In this document: positions 19,335 through 27,300 of the stretch, in pieces
How the letters are laid out: each line of letters opens with the position of its first letter
Numbering within the stretch: position 1 is the first letter of the stretch
Source: Parabacteroides sp. AM08-6
GTDB taxonomy: Bacteria; Bacteroidota; Bacteroidia; Bacteroidales; Tannerellaceae
Length of the DNA stretch: 64,000 nt
NCBI RefSeq assembly: GCF_003473295.1
Contig: NZ_QRMP01000011.1
Span: 1-64,000, forward strand
Reading direction: 5' to 3'
Notes under the pieces: model-generated
Databases searched by the model: none
The model's input: the letters and a program-made list of their open reading frames with translations, nothing else
What the model was told of the DNA's origin: nothing
Translations under genes and position numbers: made by a program

Positions 19335-19365
19335 CAAAACTATGAAATATTTTGTTAGAAACCAA
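19335..19365 (-). promoter_or_regulatory. promoter of the DUF4831-POT transcript
   Basis: On the minus strand: TTG at 19365-19363, 20 bases, then TAGTTTTG at 19342-19335, fitting the TAnnTTTG rule. It lies about 37 bases before the ATG. Confidence 0.55.
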
Positions 19366-19414
19366 CCGGAAACTACTCTTTTACCTAAGTAAGAACAAAG
19401 AAGATAATAAAAAC

Positions 19415-19484
19415 AGCAATCCATAGGTGATGGAAAAGGAGATCGAGATATTTGGGTCTGGTTAAATCATCACCCAGGATTGCT
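19415..19484 (-). terminator. long imperfect stem-loop downstream of the DUF3244 gene
   Basis: Arms AGCAATCCATAGGTGATG and CATCACCCAGGATTGCT enclose about 35 bases. On the minus strand the stem is followed by GTTTTTATT, so it may end the DUF3244 transcript; the large loop is unusual for a simple terminator. Confidence 0.5.
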
Positions 19485-19522
19485 CTCTCTGGTCACGTAT
19501 ACAAATTCGCGTACCTAATTAA

Positions 19523-19888
19523 CTATTCTATAGTAAAGATACCTGTTAAATATCCTAACGCGTGAGTAAATGTTAATGTGTAGTTCCCATTTTCCACATT
19601 ACTCAATGTGATTGGATAGTTAGCAGCTGTAGCAGAAGATATAGTTTCGTTATAAATAACTTGACCTGTTTGATTGTCTGTTATCTGAACTGTCAGGTCA
19701 GCTAGAGGATTAATAAAATGAACTGTTAAAACATTTCCTTCAATGGATGCCTTAGGGGGTGCGGGTACAAAAGAACGTACATCTTGTGTACTCCATTGTC
19801 CTTTTGTTAACACATAGTCTGCAAAAATCATTTGTGAGCAAAACATGCCACACATAACTAAAATTAAAGTACAAGTAAAATGTCTCAT
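19523..19888 (-). CDS. small secreted DUF3244-type protein
   Basis: A 121-residue protein with a signal peptide ending near IFADY. The mature part is a short beta-sandwich-like sequence: GNVLTVHFINPLADLTVQITD, VIYNETIS, then YPITLSNVENGNYTLTFTHALGYLTGIFTIE. This is the layout of DUF3244 proteins from gut Bacteroidales, resembling a T9SS C-terminal domain in shape (GNYTL...G.F.I). It sits directly downstream of a TPR/HTH regulator and has its own promoter, so it is probably that regulator's target. Function unknown. Confidence 0.7.
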   Translation of the reverse strand: MRHFTCTLILVMCGMFCSQMIFADYVLTKGQWSTQDVRSFVPAPPKASIEGNVLTVHFINPLADLTVQITDNQTGQVIYNETISSATAANYPITLSNVENGNYTLTFTHALGYLTGIFTIE

Positions 19889-19935
19889 AATATTAAATAA
19901 AAAGTTTATACTAAAAAGTCAAAATTGAGATTTCG

Positions 19936-19995
19936 ACAAAGGTAGTATTCCTCTTACCCTTTGTGAGACATTTTTTGTTGACAATTTGTTGACAA
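19936..19995 (-). promoter_or_regulatory. promoter and possible operators of the DUF3244 gene
   Basis: Minus-strand TACCTTTG (19944-19937) is embedded in an inverted repeat (ACAAAGGTA ... TACCCTTTGT, about 19936-19963). Just upstream is a tandem pair of the 11-mer TTTGTTGACAA (19974-19995). Such symmetry around a promoter suggests regulator binding, possibly by the neighbouring HTH protein. Confidence 0.5.
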
Positions 19996-20006
19996 TTTAT
20001 AAGTAT

Positions 20007-21734
20007 CTAAAAATCAGCTATAAATTTGTCGAAATTCTCAGTGCTTTCAGGCTCATTTGTGAATTTCTTATATAATCTGCGGCGACATTGAGAAACCCCT
20101 GAAACTGAAATGTGCATGATAGAAGATATTTTTTTGCAGGGAACTTTCATTTTTACGAGATAGCAGATGCGTATTTCATCAATAGTGATTTTATTGTATT
20201 CTTTGATAAGTCGGCTGGTGAAACCGGAATAGGTGGAATCTATCAAATTTTGAAGTTCAACCCATTCTCCAGATGTTAATTGAATGTTTTCTTCTCGATG
20301 TATTCTTAAATAGAGATTTGAGTTCTGGAAATCTTTTTCCAATACTTGAATAACTCCCTGTTTTTGGATGATTTGTATGTTTTCTATTTCGAGCATGGCT
20401 TTCCTTGCCTCGAATAGTTGTTTGGTGACTTCATCTTTTTGAACTTGTTCTGAGGAAAGATTTTTCTCTAGTTGAGCTATTTGTCGTTTATTGTCCTCAA
20501 TGTATTGTTGACTTCTTTTGTATTGTTGTCCTTTTACTTCTAATTGCCGTTTCTTTCTCTTTTGTTCTCTTTTAAAAAAGATGATACAGATGATAAATAT
20601 TATTACAGAAAAAATTGTTATTTGATAAATAAGAATCTTTCTTTCAGAAGCTTTTTTCTCATACATGTTTCTCTCTTTAGCTATACGTTGATAGTCAAAC
20701 ATGCTTTGAGTTATTCGGATATTTTCAAAATGAGAACAATTAATTATAGAGTCTCGTAGTGCTTCATGTTGTTCTGAGAATTTTGCATAATCAATGTATT
20801 TTTCTTCTTTTAGGGAGATTTGTGCTAGTCGGCGGAAACTCGCGGACTTTGTATAAATATTTTCACTTTGAGAACTTAATGCTAAATAGTATTTGGCTGA
20901 GTCTAATTCTCCCTTTTCTATCAGAATGCGTCCTTTGGAAAGGTAAATAGGAAGTAATGTGTTTTTTATGTTTGTTAATTTTTCCGCGTTGTTTATATAC
21001 TTTTCTGCTTCAATGAAGTTGTTCTTATCATAATATAAGTTTCCAAGATCTACTAAAATAGAGGATATGTTTATTGGTACGGAGTATTTTATTGCTTTTT
21101 TATAATATAAAATGGCACTATCTAATTGTTGGGTTTGTGAGAATGTGCGTGCAATATTTCGATATATAAATGAAATATTTAAGGAATCCGGCATTTGCTC
21201 TTGTTCTGCACAACGTAGTGCCTGTTTATACATTGGCAAAGCCATGTCGTTAATATCCTGATAAGCATATAAGGTTCCTAAATTACTATAGATTTTAACA
21301 AGCAAATGATTATTCTTTGAATTTTCACCTAATTCCAAAGCCTTCAGATAGCATTCTTGAGCCTGCAACGCATCCTGCAAATCGGTGTTCACGCGTCCCA
21401 TGCTGTAATAGGCAAGCATGGCGTATTCATGCTCTTTATGTTTTTCAAAATACTTTGTTGCAATTTGTATCAATGAATCCGATTGGTGAGTCACATAGTT
21501 TTTATCCTGAGCAAGAGTCAGTAACAAACAATAAAGAGCATGTTCTCTTTCTGATAATTTGTCTGGATTTTCAATTCCTTCCAGTATTATGAGTGAACTA
21601 TCAGGTTTTTGTTCCATCAACTGTTCGGCCAAAGTTAGTTCCGGGGTTGTATGAAGATGAGCACAACAAGAAAGTATGATTAATATAAATACGATACTTA
21701 CTTGTAATATAATTTGTTGTAAATGTCTTTTCAT
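20007..21734 (-). CDS. membrane-anchored TPR protein with C-terminal LuxR-like HTH
   Basis: A 575-residue protein in four parts: a signal/lipobox-like start (ILSCCAH), about six tetratricopeptide repeats (residues 80-310), one transmembrane helix near residue 370 (IFSVIIFIICIIFF) and a coiled coil leading to a C-terminal helix-turn-helix (ITIDEIRICYLVKMKVPCKKISSIMHIS..., with SGVSQCRRRLYKKF as recognition helix). This is the Bacteroidota layout of an outside TPR sensor linked to an inside DNA-binding domain. It probably senses a periplasmic signal and acts on the DUF3244 gene next to it. Confidence 0.8.
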   Translation of the reverse strand: MKRHLQQIILQVSIVFILIILSCCAHLHTTPELTLAEQLMEQKPDSSLIILEGIENPDKLSEREHALYCLLLTLAQDKNYVTHQSDSLIQIATKYFEKHKEHEYAMLAYYSMGRVNTDLQDALQAQECYLKALELGENSKNNHLLVKIYSNLGTLYAYQDINDMALPMYKQALRCAEQEQMPDSLNISFIYRNIARTFSQTQQLDSAILYYKKAIKYSVPINISSILVDLGNLYYDKNNFIEAEKYINNAEKLTNIKNTLLPIYLSKGRILIEKGELDSAKYYLALSSQSENIYTKSASFRRLAQISLKEEKYIDYAKFSEQHEALRDSIINCSHFENIRITQSMFDYQRIAKERNMYEKKASERKILIYQITIFSVIIFIICIIFFKREQKRKKRQLEVKGQQYKRSQQYIEDNKRQIAQLEKNLSSEQVQKDEVTKQLFEARKAMLEIENIQIIQKQGVIQVLEKDFQNSNLYLRIHREENIQLTSGEWVELQNLIDSTYSGFTSRLIKEYNKITIDEIRICYLVKMKVPCKKISSIMHISVSGVSQCRRRLYKKFTNEPESTENFDKFIADF

Positions 21735-21928
21735 TTCTATCTCCTTATAATTGTACGAATATACTTATTTTTGAGAAGAATAGATAAACTTTCACTTAAA
21801 AAGTGAGTGTTTTTACTTTATTCGCGATATGCCAGTCTGTTTTAATATATATATAAATTTAGGCTGGAATAGCGGAGAAATGGAAAATCAAACGCTAAAC
21901 AATAATTTTATTCATTCTCTCTTGTCGC

Positions 21929-23260
21929 TCAATGAAAGGTTAATATAAAACGGCTCCCTTTACCCATTTCTGAAGTTGCGGTTAAACTTCCTTTGTGCAT
22001 GTGCATAATTTGTCGGGAAAGGCTTAATCCGATTCCTGAGCCGGCCGGTTTTGTCGTAAAAAATGGGACAAAGATACGTTCCAATACATCTGATGGAATG
22101 CCTGAGCCATTGTCGCTCACCTGTATGAAGGTACGGCCTTCCGAATTAATGCCGGCACTCAGTTCGATGGAGGGATAAAGAGTCTCTGATGTCGCTTCCT
22201 TTGCGTTTTTGATTAAGTTAATCAAAACTTGTTCTATTTGCCCTTTGTCGGCAATCACTTGCAGATGAACGGATATCGGCAAAACTCTCAATCCTTCAGC
22301 TTCCGTTTTCATTAATTGCAGCACACTATCGAGTAAATCCGATACAGGAATCACTTGCAGCACAGGACTGGGTATGCCTATTACTTTCCGGTAGTTTTCC
22401 ACAAAACGTAATAATCCATTACTTCTCCGATGAATTGTTTCGAGCGCTTGTTGTGTCTCTTCTTTTTCCTCTTCTTCCTTATTTTCCATGTTTTTTCCTG
22501 TCCGGTAATTATCTTTCAATAATTCGGAAAGTGAAACGATTGGGGTCATCGAATTCATGATTTCATGGGTAAGTACGCGGATTAGTTTCTGCCAGGCCTC
22601 CGTCTCTTTATTTTCCAATACGGTGCGAATGTTTTTCATGCTGACTACTGTAAGCGTTTTACCTAATACGGCAAATGACATAGCCGACAATGCCAGTTGG
22701 AAACATTCATCTCCCCGCACAACTTGCAGGATGGAAATATCGCCGGGGTGCAAAGACCTTAGCCGGGCAGGCAATTCAGGATGAAAATCGACTAAATCAT
22801 CAATCATCTTAGGCGCTTGTAATCCGGTTTGGAAACGGGCAGCCAAGTTCATCCATTCTATCTCTCCGTTTTTAGTCAAAACAAAGACTGAAAGGTCGAT
22901 ATGGTCGGCAAGTGCTTGAAAATATTGCAGTTGACTTTCTTTCTGTTGTAAATGCTTTTTGTATTGTTGCAGGGCTTTTTCCATAGTATCGGATAAATCG
23001 GAAGGATATTTTTCTTTTTCAATTGGATTGCCGGGACGGCCCACCTGAAAGTCCGAGTATTGGATAGCCCAGATGAATTGTTTCAGCCGCTTAGTATTTT
23101 TATTCATCGACCGGAACAGGTAGATTATCTGGAGGGCTAAGAGTAAAACCATCACGAAAGCCGAAATATAGAACTGATAAGCAACCAAAAAGGCAAAAAG
23201 CAGACTGGACGCTAACAGCAAAAAAATATGAATGGCTATTATCTTTGCATCTTTTTTCAT
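21929..23260 (-). CDS. sensor histidine kinase, NtrB/AtoS-like
   Basis: A 443-residue inner-membrane kinase: two transmembrane helices in the first 55 residues with almost no periplasmic loop, a PAS-like domain (LSVFVLTKNGEIEWMN), the phosphoacceptor box LTHEIMNSMTPI, the N box INLIKNAKEA, and ATP-binding boxes DNGSGI and GSGIGLSL. The tiny external loop suggests a cytosolic or membrane signal. Its ATG overlaps the response-regulator stop by 4 bases, so the two proteins are made together. Confidence 0.93.
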   Translation of the reverse strand: MKKDAKIIAIHIFLLLASSLLFAFLVAYQFYISAFVMVLLLALQIIYLFRSMNKNTKRLKQFIWAIQYSDFQVGRPGNPIEKEKYPSDLSDTMEKALQQYKKHLQQKESQLQYFQALADHIDLSVFVLTKNGEIEWMNLAARFQTGLQAPKMIDDLVDFHPELPARLRSLHPGDISILQVVRGDECFQLALSAMSFAVLGKTLTVVSMKNIRTVLENKETEAWQKLIRVLTHEIMNSMTPIVSLSELLKDNYRTGKNMENKEEEEKEETQQALETIHRRSNGLLRFVENYRKVIGIPSPVLQVIPVSDLLDSVLQLMKTEAEGLRVLPISVHLQVIADKGQIEQVLINLIKNAKEATSETLYPSIELSAGINSEGRTFIQVSDNGSGIPSDVLERIFVPFFTTKPAGSGIGLSLSRQIMHMHKGSLTATSEMGKGSRFILTFH

Positions 23261-24624
23261 AGCCCGTATTTTTCGAGTCGTCTATATAATGATGTACGCG
23301 TAATGCCTAAAAGTTCAGCAGCCTGTGTCATGTTTCCGGTGCACTGGCGCAGAACGGCTTGGATGGTTGATTTCTCTAATTCCTCCAGATTGTAGTTTTT
23401 CTTTTGCTTTTCGCGCGAAGTATCTGTTATATGCAGCATAAAGTCGTCATATTGCAGTTTGTTCTGACTGGAAAGGATAACTGCGCGTTCGATGGCATGT
23501 TGCAGTTCGCGGACATTTCCCGGCCAGCAGTATTGTTTTAATAATTGTGATGCCTCGCGTGAAAAGCCGGTTACCTCTTTTTGGTATTTTAGTGAATAGA
23601 CTTTCAGAAAATAGTCGGCTAGCAGAACGATGTCGTTTCCTCTCTCTCGCAAGGGTGGAATGTGGATTTCAATCGTATTGATGCGATAAAGCAAATCCTG
23701 ACGAAAGTCCCCGGTCCGGACAGCCTGATATAAATCCGTATTAGTGGCTGATATCAATCGAACATCAATCCTTCTTTCCCGGGTGGAACCTAGGCGGCAG
23801 AGACGTTGTTGTTCGATAACTGTCAGTAGTTTAGCCTGTAAGGTTGGTGACAAGTTCCCAATCTCATTTAAGAATAAGGTTCCTCCGGAAGCAATTTCAA
23901 AACGTCCGGGTTTCTCTTTCTGCGCATCGGTAAAGGCTCCTTTTTCATATCCGAACAGTTCGCTTTCAAACAGTTCGTTCGGGATACTGCCAAGGTCGAT
24001 AGTTACATACGGTTCGTTAGCGCGGTTCGATTGTTGGTAAAGCATTCCCGCAATCAAATCTTTCCCGGTTCCGTTTTCACCTAAAAGAAGAATATTCGCA
24101 TCTGCTCCCTGAAGTTTGTCTACTGTCTGGAAAACCGCTTGCATGGCGGGTGACTCTCCAATTATCTCTTCCTGTGTGACCGACGTGGTGAGGGCAGACT
24201 TCTGCTCTTTCAATTCTTTGATTTCCGTCCGGCTGAAACTGAGTTCCAAGGCTGAAGAAACAGTTGCCAGCATTTTTTCATTCTGCCAGGGCTTCGGAAT
24301 AAAATCGGTGGCTCCGGCTTTGATGGCGCGAACTGCTTTTTCCGTATCCGAATAAGCGGTTATCAGGATAACTACAGTCTCCGGCGATATCTCCCGGATG
24401 CGTTCCATCCAATAGAAACCTTCTTTTCCGCTTACGGCATCAGCTGTGAAATTCATATCCAGTAATACTACATTATACCTGTTCCGTGAAACGAGACGGT
24501 TGATTTCCACCGGATTATTACAAGTCGTAATGCTTTCGGCCATTGGGCGCAACAGCATTTTCAACGTGAATAGAATATCCTCGTTATCATCTACTACCAG
24601 TATTTTTCCTTGCCGGATTGCCAT
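23257..24624 (-). CDS. sigma-54-dependent NtrC-family response regulator
   Basis: About 455 residues from MAIRQGKILVVDDNED, preferred over a start eight codons upstream. Domains in order: receiver with the phospho-Asp in VVLLDMNF; an AAA+ sigma-54 activator domain with Walker A GENGTGKD, the loop GAFTDA (canonical GAFTGA) and ELFGYEKG; and a Fis-type HTH (MTQAAELLGITRTSLYRRLEKYGL-type end). It should switch on sigma-54 promoters when phosphorylated by the kinase downstream. It is divergent from the ABC permeases, its likely targets. Confidence 0.93.
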   Translation of the reverse strand: MAIRQGKILVVDDNEDILFTLKMLLRPMAESITTCNNPVEINRLVSRNRYNVVLLDMNFTADAVSGKEGFYWMERIREISPETVVILITAYSDTEKAVRAIKAGATDFIPKPWQNEKMLATVSSALELSFSRTEIKELKEQKSALTTSVTQEEIIGESPAMQAVFQTVDKLQGADANILLLGENGTGKDLIAGMLYQQSNRANEPYVTIDLGSIPNELFESELFGYEKGAFTDAQKEKPGRFEIASGGTLFLNEIGNLSPTLQAKLLTVIEQQRLCRLGSTRERRIDVRLISATNTDLYQAVRTGDFRQDLLYRINTIEIHIPPLRERGNDIVLLADYFLKVYSLKYQKEVTGFSREASQLLKQYCWPGNVRELQHAIERAVILSSQNKLQYDDFMLHITDTSREKQKKNYNLEELEKSTIQAVLRQCTGNMTQAAELLGITRTSLYRRLEKYGL

Positions 24625-24710
24625 AATAAAATGAGATTTTGAGTTCAAACATAGATAAAATACTGATAGGACGAAAAGATTTTGAAGATTAATTCGTTTC
24701 GCCGGAAAAG

Positions 24711-24771
24711 TTTAGCATACTAAATGCCCGACCTGTGCGAATTTGCAATATAGGTGTACGATATCGTACAC
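24711..24771. promoter_or_regulatory. regulatory palindromes between the NtrC-type regulator and the ABC permeases
   Basis: GTGTACGATATCGTACAC at 24754-24771 is a perfect 18-bp palindrome about 116 bases before the permease ATG, a fitting distance for an enhancer-binding activator site. A second small inverted repeat, TTTAG-CATA-CTAAA, lies at 24711-24724. I could not find a clean sigma-54 -24/-12 pair (GG-N10-GC) downstream. Confidence 0.55.
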
Positions 24772-24887
24772 TTGTTGGTCGCTTTGATGTGTTTTATAAC
24801 CTTGATATTTACGTGTTTAAGAAAATGGTATGAATGTTGTTTATGATAGAACTGAAATGATTTGTATAAAGAAATAAAGATGTAACT

Positions 24888-27272
24888 ATGTTTAAGCACT
24901 ATGTGAAAGTTGCCCTCCGGTTGATAAAACGGAGTTTCTTGTTCTCTTCCATTAATATGTTCGGATTTGTGCTGGGCATGACCGCGGCCTTCCTGATTTA
25001 TCTTTGGGTAATGGATGAATGGACGTTTGAGGATTTCAATAAGAATCGGGATTCGATTTATCGGGTACTTGCCGTGGAAAACAAAACTGATGGAACGGTT
25101 GAGAAGTCCGCTTCTACCGTTGCTCCACTGAGTAAAGCGTTCAGGGAAGAGTTTCCGCAGGTGGAAAATTCGACTTTTATTAAATATTTCACCAAGCTCG
25201 ATTTACATTCCGGAAATAATTTGGTTGAGGTAAAATATGCCTATGTAGATACTACTTTCTTTGATGTTTTTGATTTTCCGGTTGTGGCCGGTAATCCGAA
25301 GCTGATGAAAAACGATCCGCAACAGATTGTATTATCCGAAATTATTGCAGAAAAACTATTTGGAAAAACGTCGGCTATCGGAAAAGATGTAGAATGCAGG
25401 TTTTTCGGGATGCCACTCCGGTATAAGGTTGCGGCAGTCCTGAAAGTTCCGCGTAAAAGTCATATACAGTTTGAAACATTGTTGAGTGAACAAGCTTACT
25501 TCGAGCCGATGGGCTGGGATTATCTAGAGGGCATACATGTGTATGTTCAGCTTAAGAAAGGGATGGCGCTATCGGAAAAAGAAAGGGAGGCTATGAGCCG
25601 TGTATGGACTGACCATCTGGATAAAGGAAAAACGTTGGCTTTTCAGCCTTTGGATGATATTCATTTGTACACGGATTTCAAAGATCCGGGAATTGATAAT
25701 TATGGAAATATTTCCCAAATTTATTTGTTTCTGGCGCTAGCTGTCCTGATTATCTTTATGGGAGCGTTTAATTTTACGACGTTGTCTACTGCCCGTTCTT
25801 CCTTGCGTTTCAGGGAAGTGGGTGTCAGAAAAGTGACAGGGGCCAAACGTAAAGTGCTGGTAGTGCAGTTTTTGTCGGAGAGCCTTGTGCAGGCCTTTCT
25901 TTCCTTGTTGTTGGCACTTGCTATTACAGAGTTATTACTACCTTCTTTTAATACTTTTACCGGAAAAGATATTGTGCTGCGATTTGACTGGCAGACCTTA
26001 TTGTTTATCTTGTTCGGAATTGTGGGAGTAGGTTGCCTGGCAGGGGCTTTCCCGGCATTTTACATGTCGTCGTTCAATCCCTTGCTGGCCTTCAAGGGAG
26101 GAAAAGTTACCGGTAAGAAAGGAACCGGTATCAAAGCAATGGTTTGTGTGCAGTTTGTAATAGCGATTACGATGATTTTCTGTACATCTGTTGTATTCCG
26201 GCAACTTCATTATTTGCAGAATGCCGATTTGGGATTTGATAAAGAGAACGTAGTGGTGGCCGAGTGCCGGTATTTTGTATATAGCGGGCTGGATGAATAC
26301 AAACAGGAAATAATCAAAAATCCTTATGTACAAAAAGTGACGGCGGGTGTGGAGCTTTCGGATTTTATTCAGGGATATGAAGGGGAAGAGAGTGCATTTT
26401 CTTGGGTAAATAAAGCCGGACAGGTCGATTCTCTGCGAATGGTTGGAATTGGTGGTGACAAGGATTTTATGAATACGTTGGGACTGAAGCTTTTGCTGGG
26501 AGAAATGTTTGGTGCGGATCCGGATGCCATGGAGGCATATAGCAAAGAAAGCCCGATTGTTATCAACGAAACAGCCCGGAAGATGTTGAATATGGATAAT
26601 CCGATTGGCATGATCTTGCAGAATAAAGGCTGGTTCGGTGAGACGTCCCGGATTGTCGGAGTGGTGAAAGATTTCAATTACCAGCCGTTGCGCGAGCAAA
26701 TAAAACCGGCCTATCTTTTCTATGCCAATCAATTATTGAGCACTCTTTATATTCGGATTTCACCGGAAAATAAGACGGAGACATTGAAGTTTCTGAAAAC
26801 GAAATATGAAGAGATGCGTCCTAACAATGTTTTTTCATATCAGTTCTTTACCGATGTGTTGAACCATAAATATGAGCGCGAACGACAGCAGAGCCGGATG
26901 TTTCTGATTTTTACGATACTGGCGATTTTGATTGCCATGATGGGAGTATTCGGGTTGGTAGCCCTCTCCACAGCCCGGCGGACAAAGGAAATAGGTGTCC
27001 GCAAAGTGAACGGGGCACATTCGGACCGGATTGTCCGGATGTTTTGCCTGGAATATATGCGATGGGTCGGGATTGCATTTGTGATAGCTTGTCCGCTTGG
27101 CTATTTGTTTATGGACAGCTGGTTAAACAATTTTGCCTATCAGACCTCGATTGGCTGGTGGATGTTACCGATAGCCGGTTTTTTAGTAGCCTTGATTACA
27201 ATCCTGACGGTGGTTGTCCAGACTTGGCGTGCCGCTTCCCGCAATCCGGTTAAGTCGCTACGATATGAATAA
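24888..27272 (+). CDS. MacB/FtsX-type ABC transporter permease (copy 1)
   Basis: A 794-residue permease with two halves: an N-terminal transmembrane helix and MacB-like periplasmic core (residues 1-270), an FtsX domain with three helices (about 285-410), a second periplasmic domain, and a final FtsX domain (about 680-790). The double layout is typical of Bacteroidota MacB/LolC-like permeases, which export or extract hydrophobic substrates from the inner membrane. The next gene is a clear paralogue, and the ATPase follows. Likely controlled by the divergent NtrC-type system. Confidence 0.88.
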   Translation: MFKHYVKVALRLIKRSFLFSSINMFGFVLGMTAAFLIYLWVMDEWTFEDFNKNRDSIYRVLAVENKTDGTVEKSASTVAPLSKAFREEFPQVENSTFIKYFTKLDLHSGNNLVEVKYAYVDTTFFDVFDFPVVAGNPKLMKNDPQQIVLSEIIAEKLFGKTSAIGKDVECRFFGMPLRYKVAAVLKVPRKSHIQFETLLSEQAYFEPMGWDYLEGIHVYVQLKKGMALSEKEREAMSRVWTDHLDKGKTLAFQPLDDIHLYTDFKDPGIDNYGNISQIYLFLALAVLIIFMGAFNFTTLSTARSSLRFREVGVRKVTGAKRKVLVVQFLSESLVQAFLSLLLALAITELLLPSFNTFTGKDIVLRFDWQTLLFILFGIVGVGCLAGAFPAFYMSSFNPLLAFKGGKVTGKKGTGIKAMVCVQFVIAITMIFCTSVVFRQLHYLQNADLGFDKENVVVAECRYFVYSGLDEYKQEIIKNPYVQKVTAGVELSDFIQGYEGEESAFSWVNKAGQVDSLRMVGIGGDKDFMNTLGLKLLLGEMFGADPDAMEAYSKESPIVINETARKMLNMDNPIGMILQNKGWFGETSRIVGVVKDFNYQPLREQIKPAYLFYANQLLSTLYIRISPENKTETLKFLKTKYEEMRPNNVFSYQFFTDVLNHKYERERQQSRMFLIFTILAILIAMMGVFGLVALSTARRTKEIGVRKVNGAHSDRIVRMFCLEYMRWVGIAFVIACPLGYLFMDSWLNNFAYQTSIGWWMLPIAGFLVALITILTVVVQTWRAASRNPVKSLRYE

Positions 27273-27300
27273 AAATAAAAATTGCAAATAAAATGTCAGT

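Noticed and set aside
24772..24887. Sigma-54 (-24/-12) promoter before the first ABC permease
   Set aside because: The regulator type predicts one, but the best candidate (TTGGTCGCTTTGATGTG) lacks the GC of the -12 element, so I could not support it.
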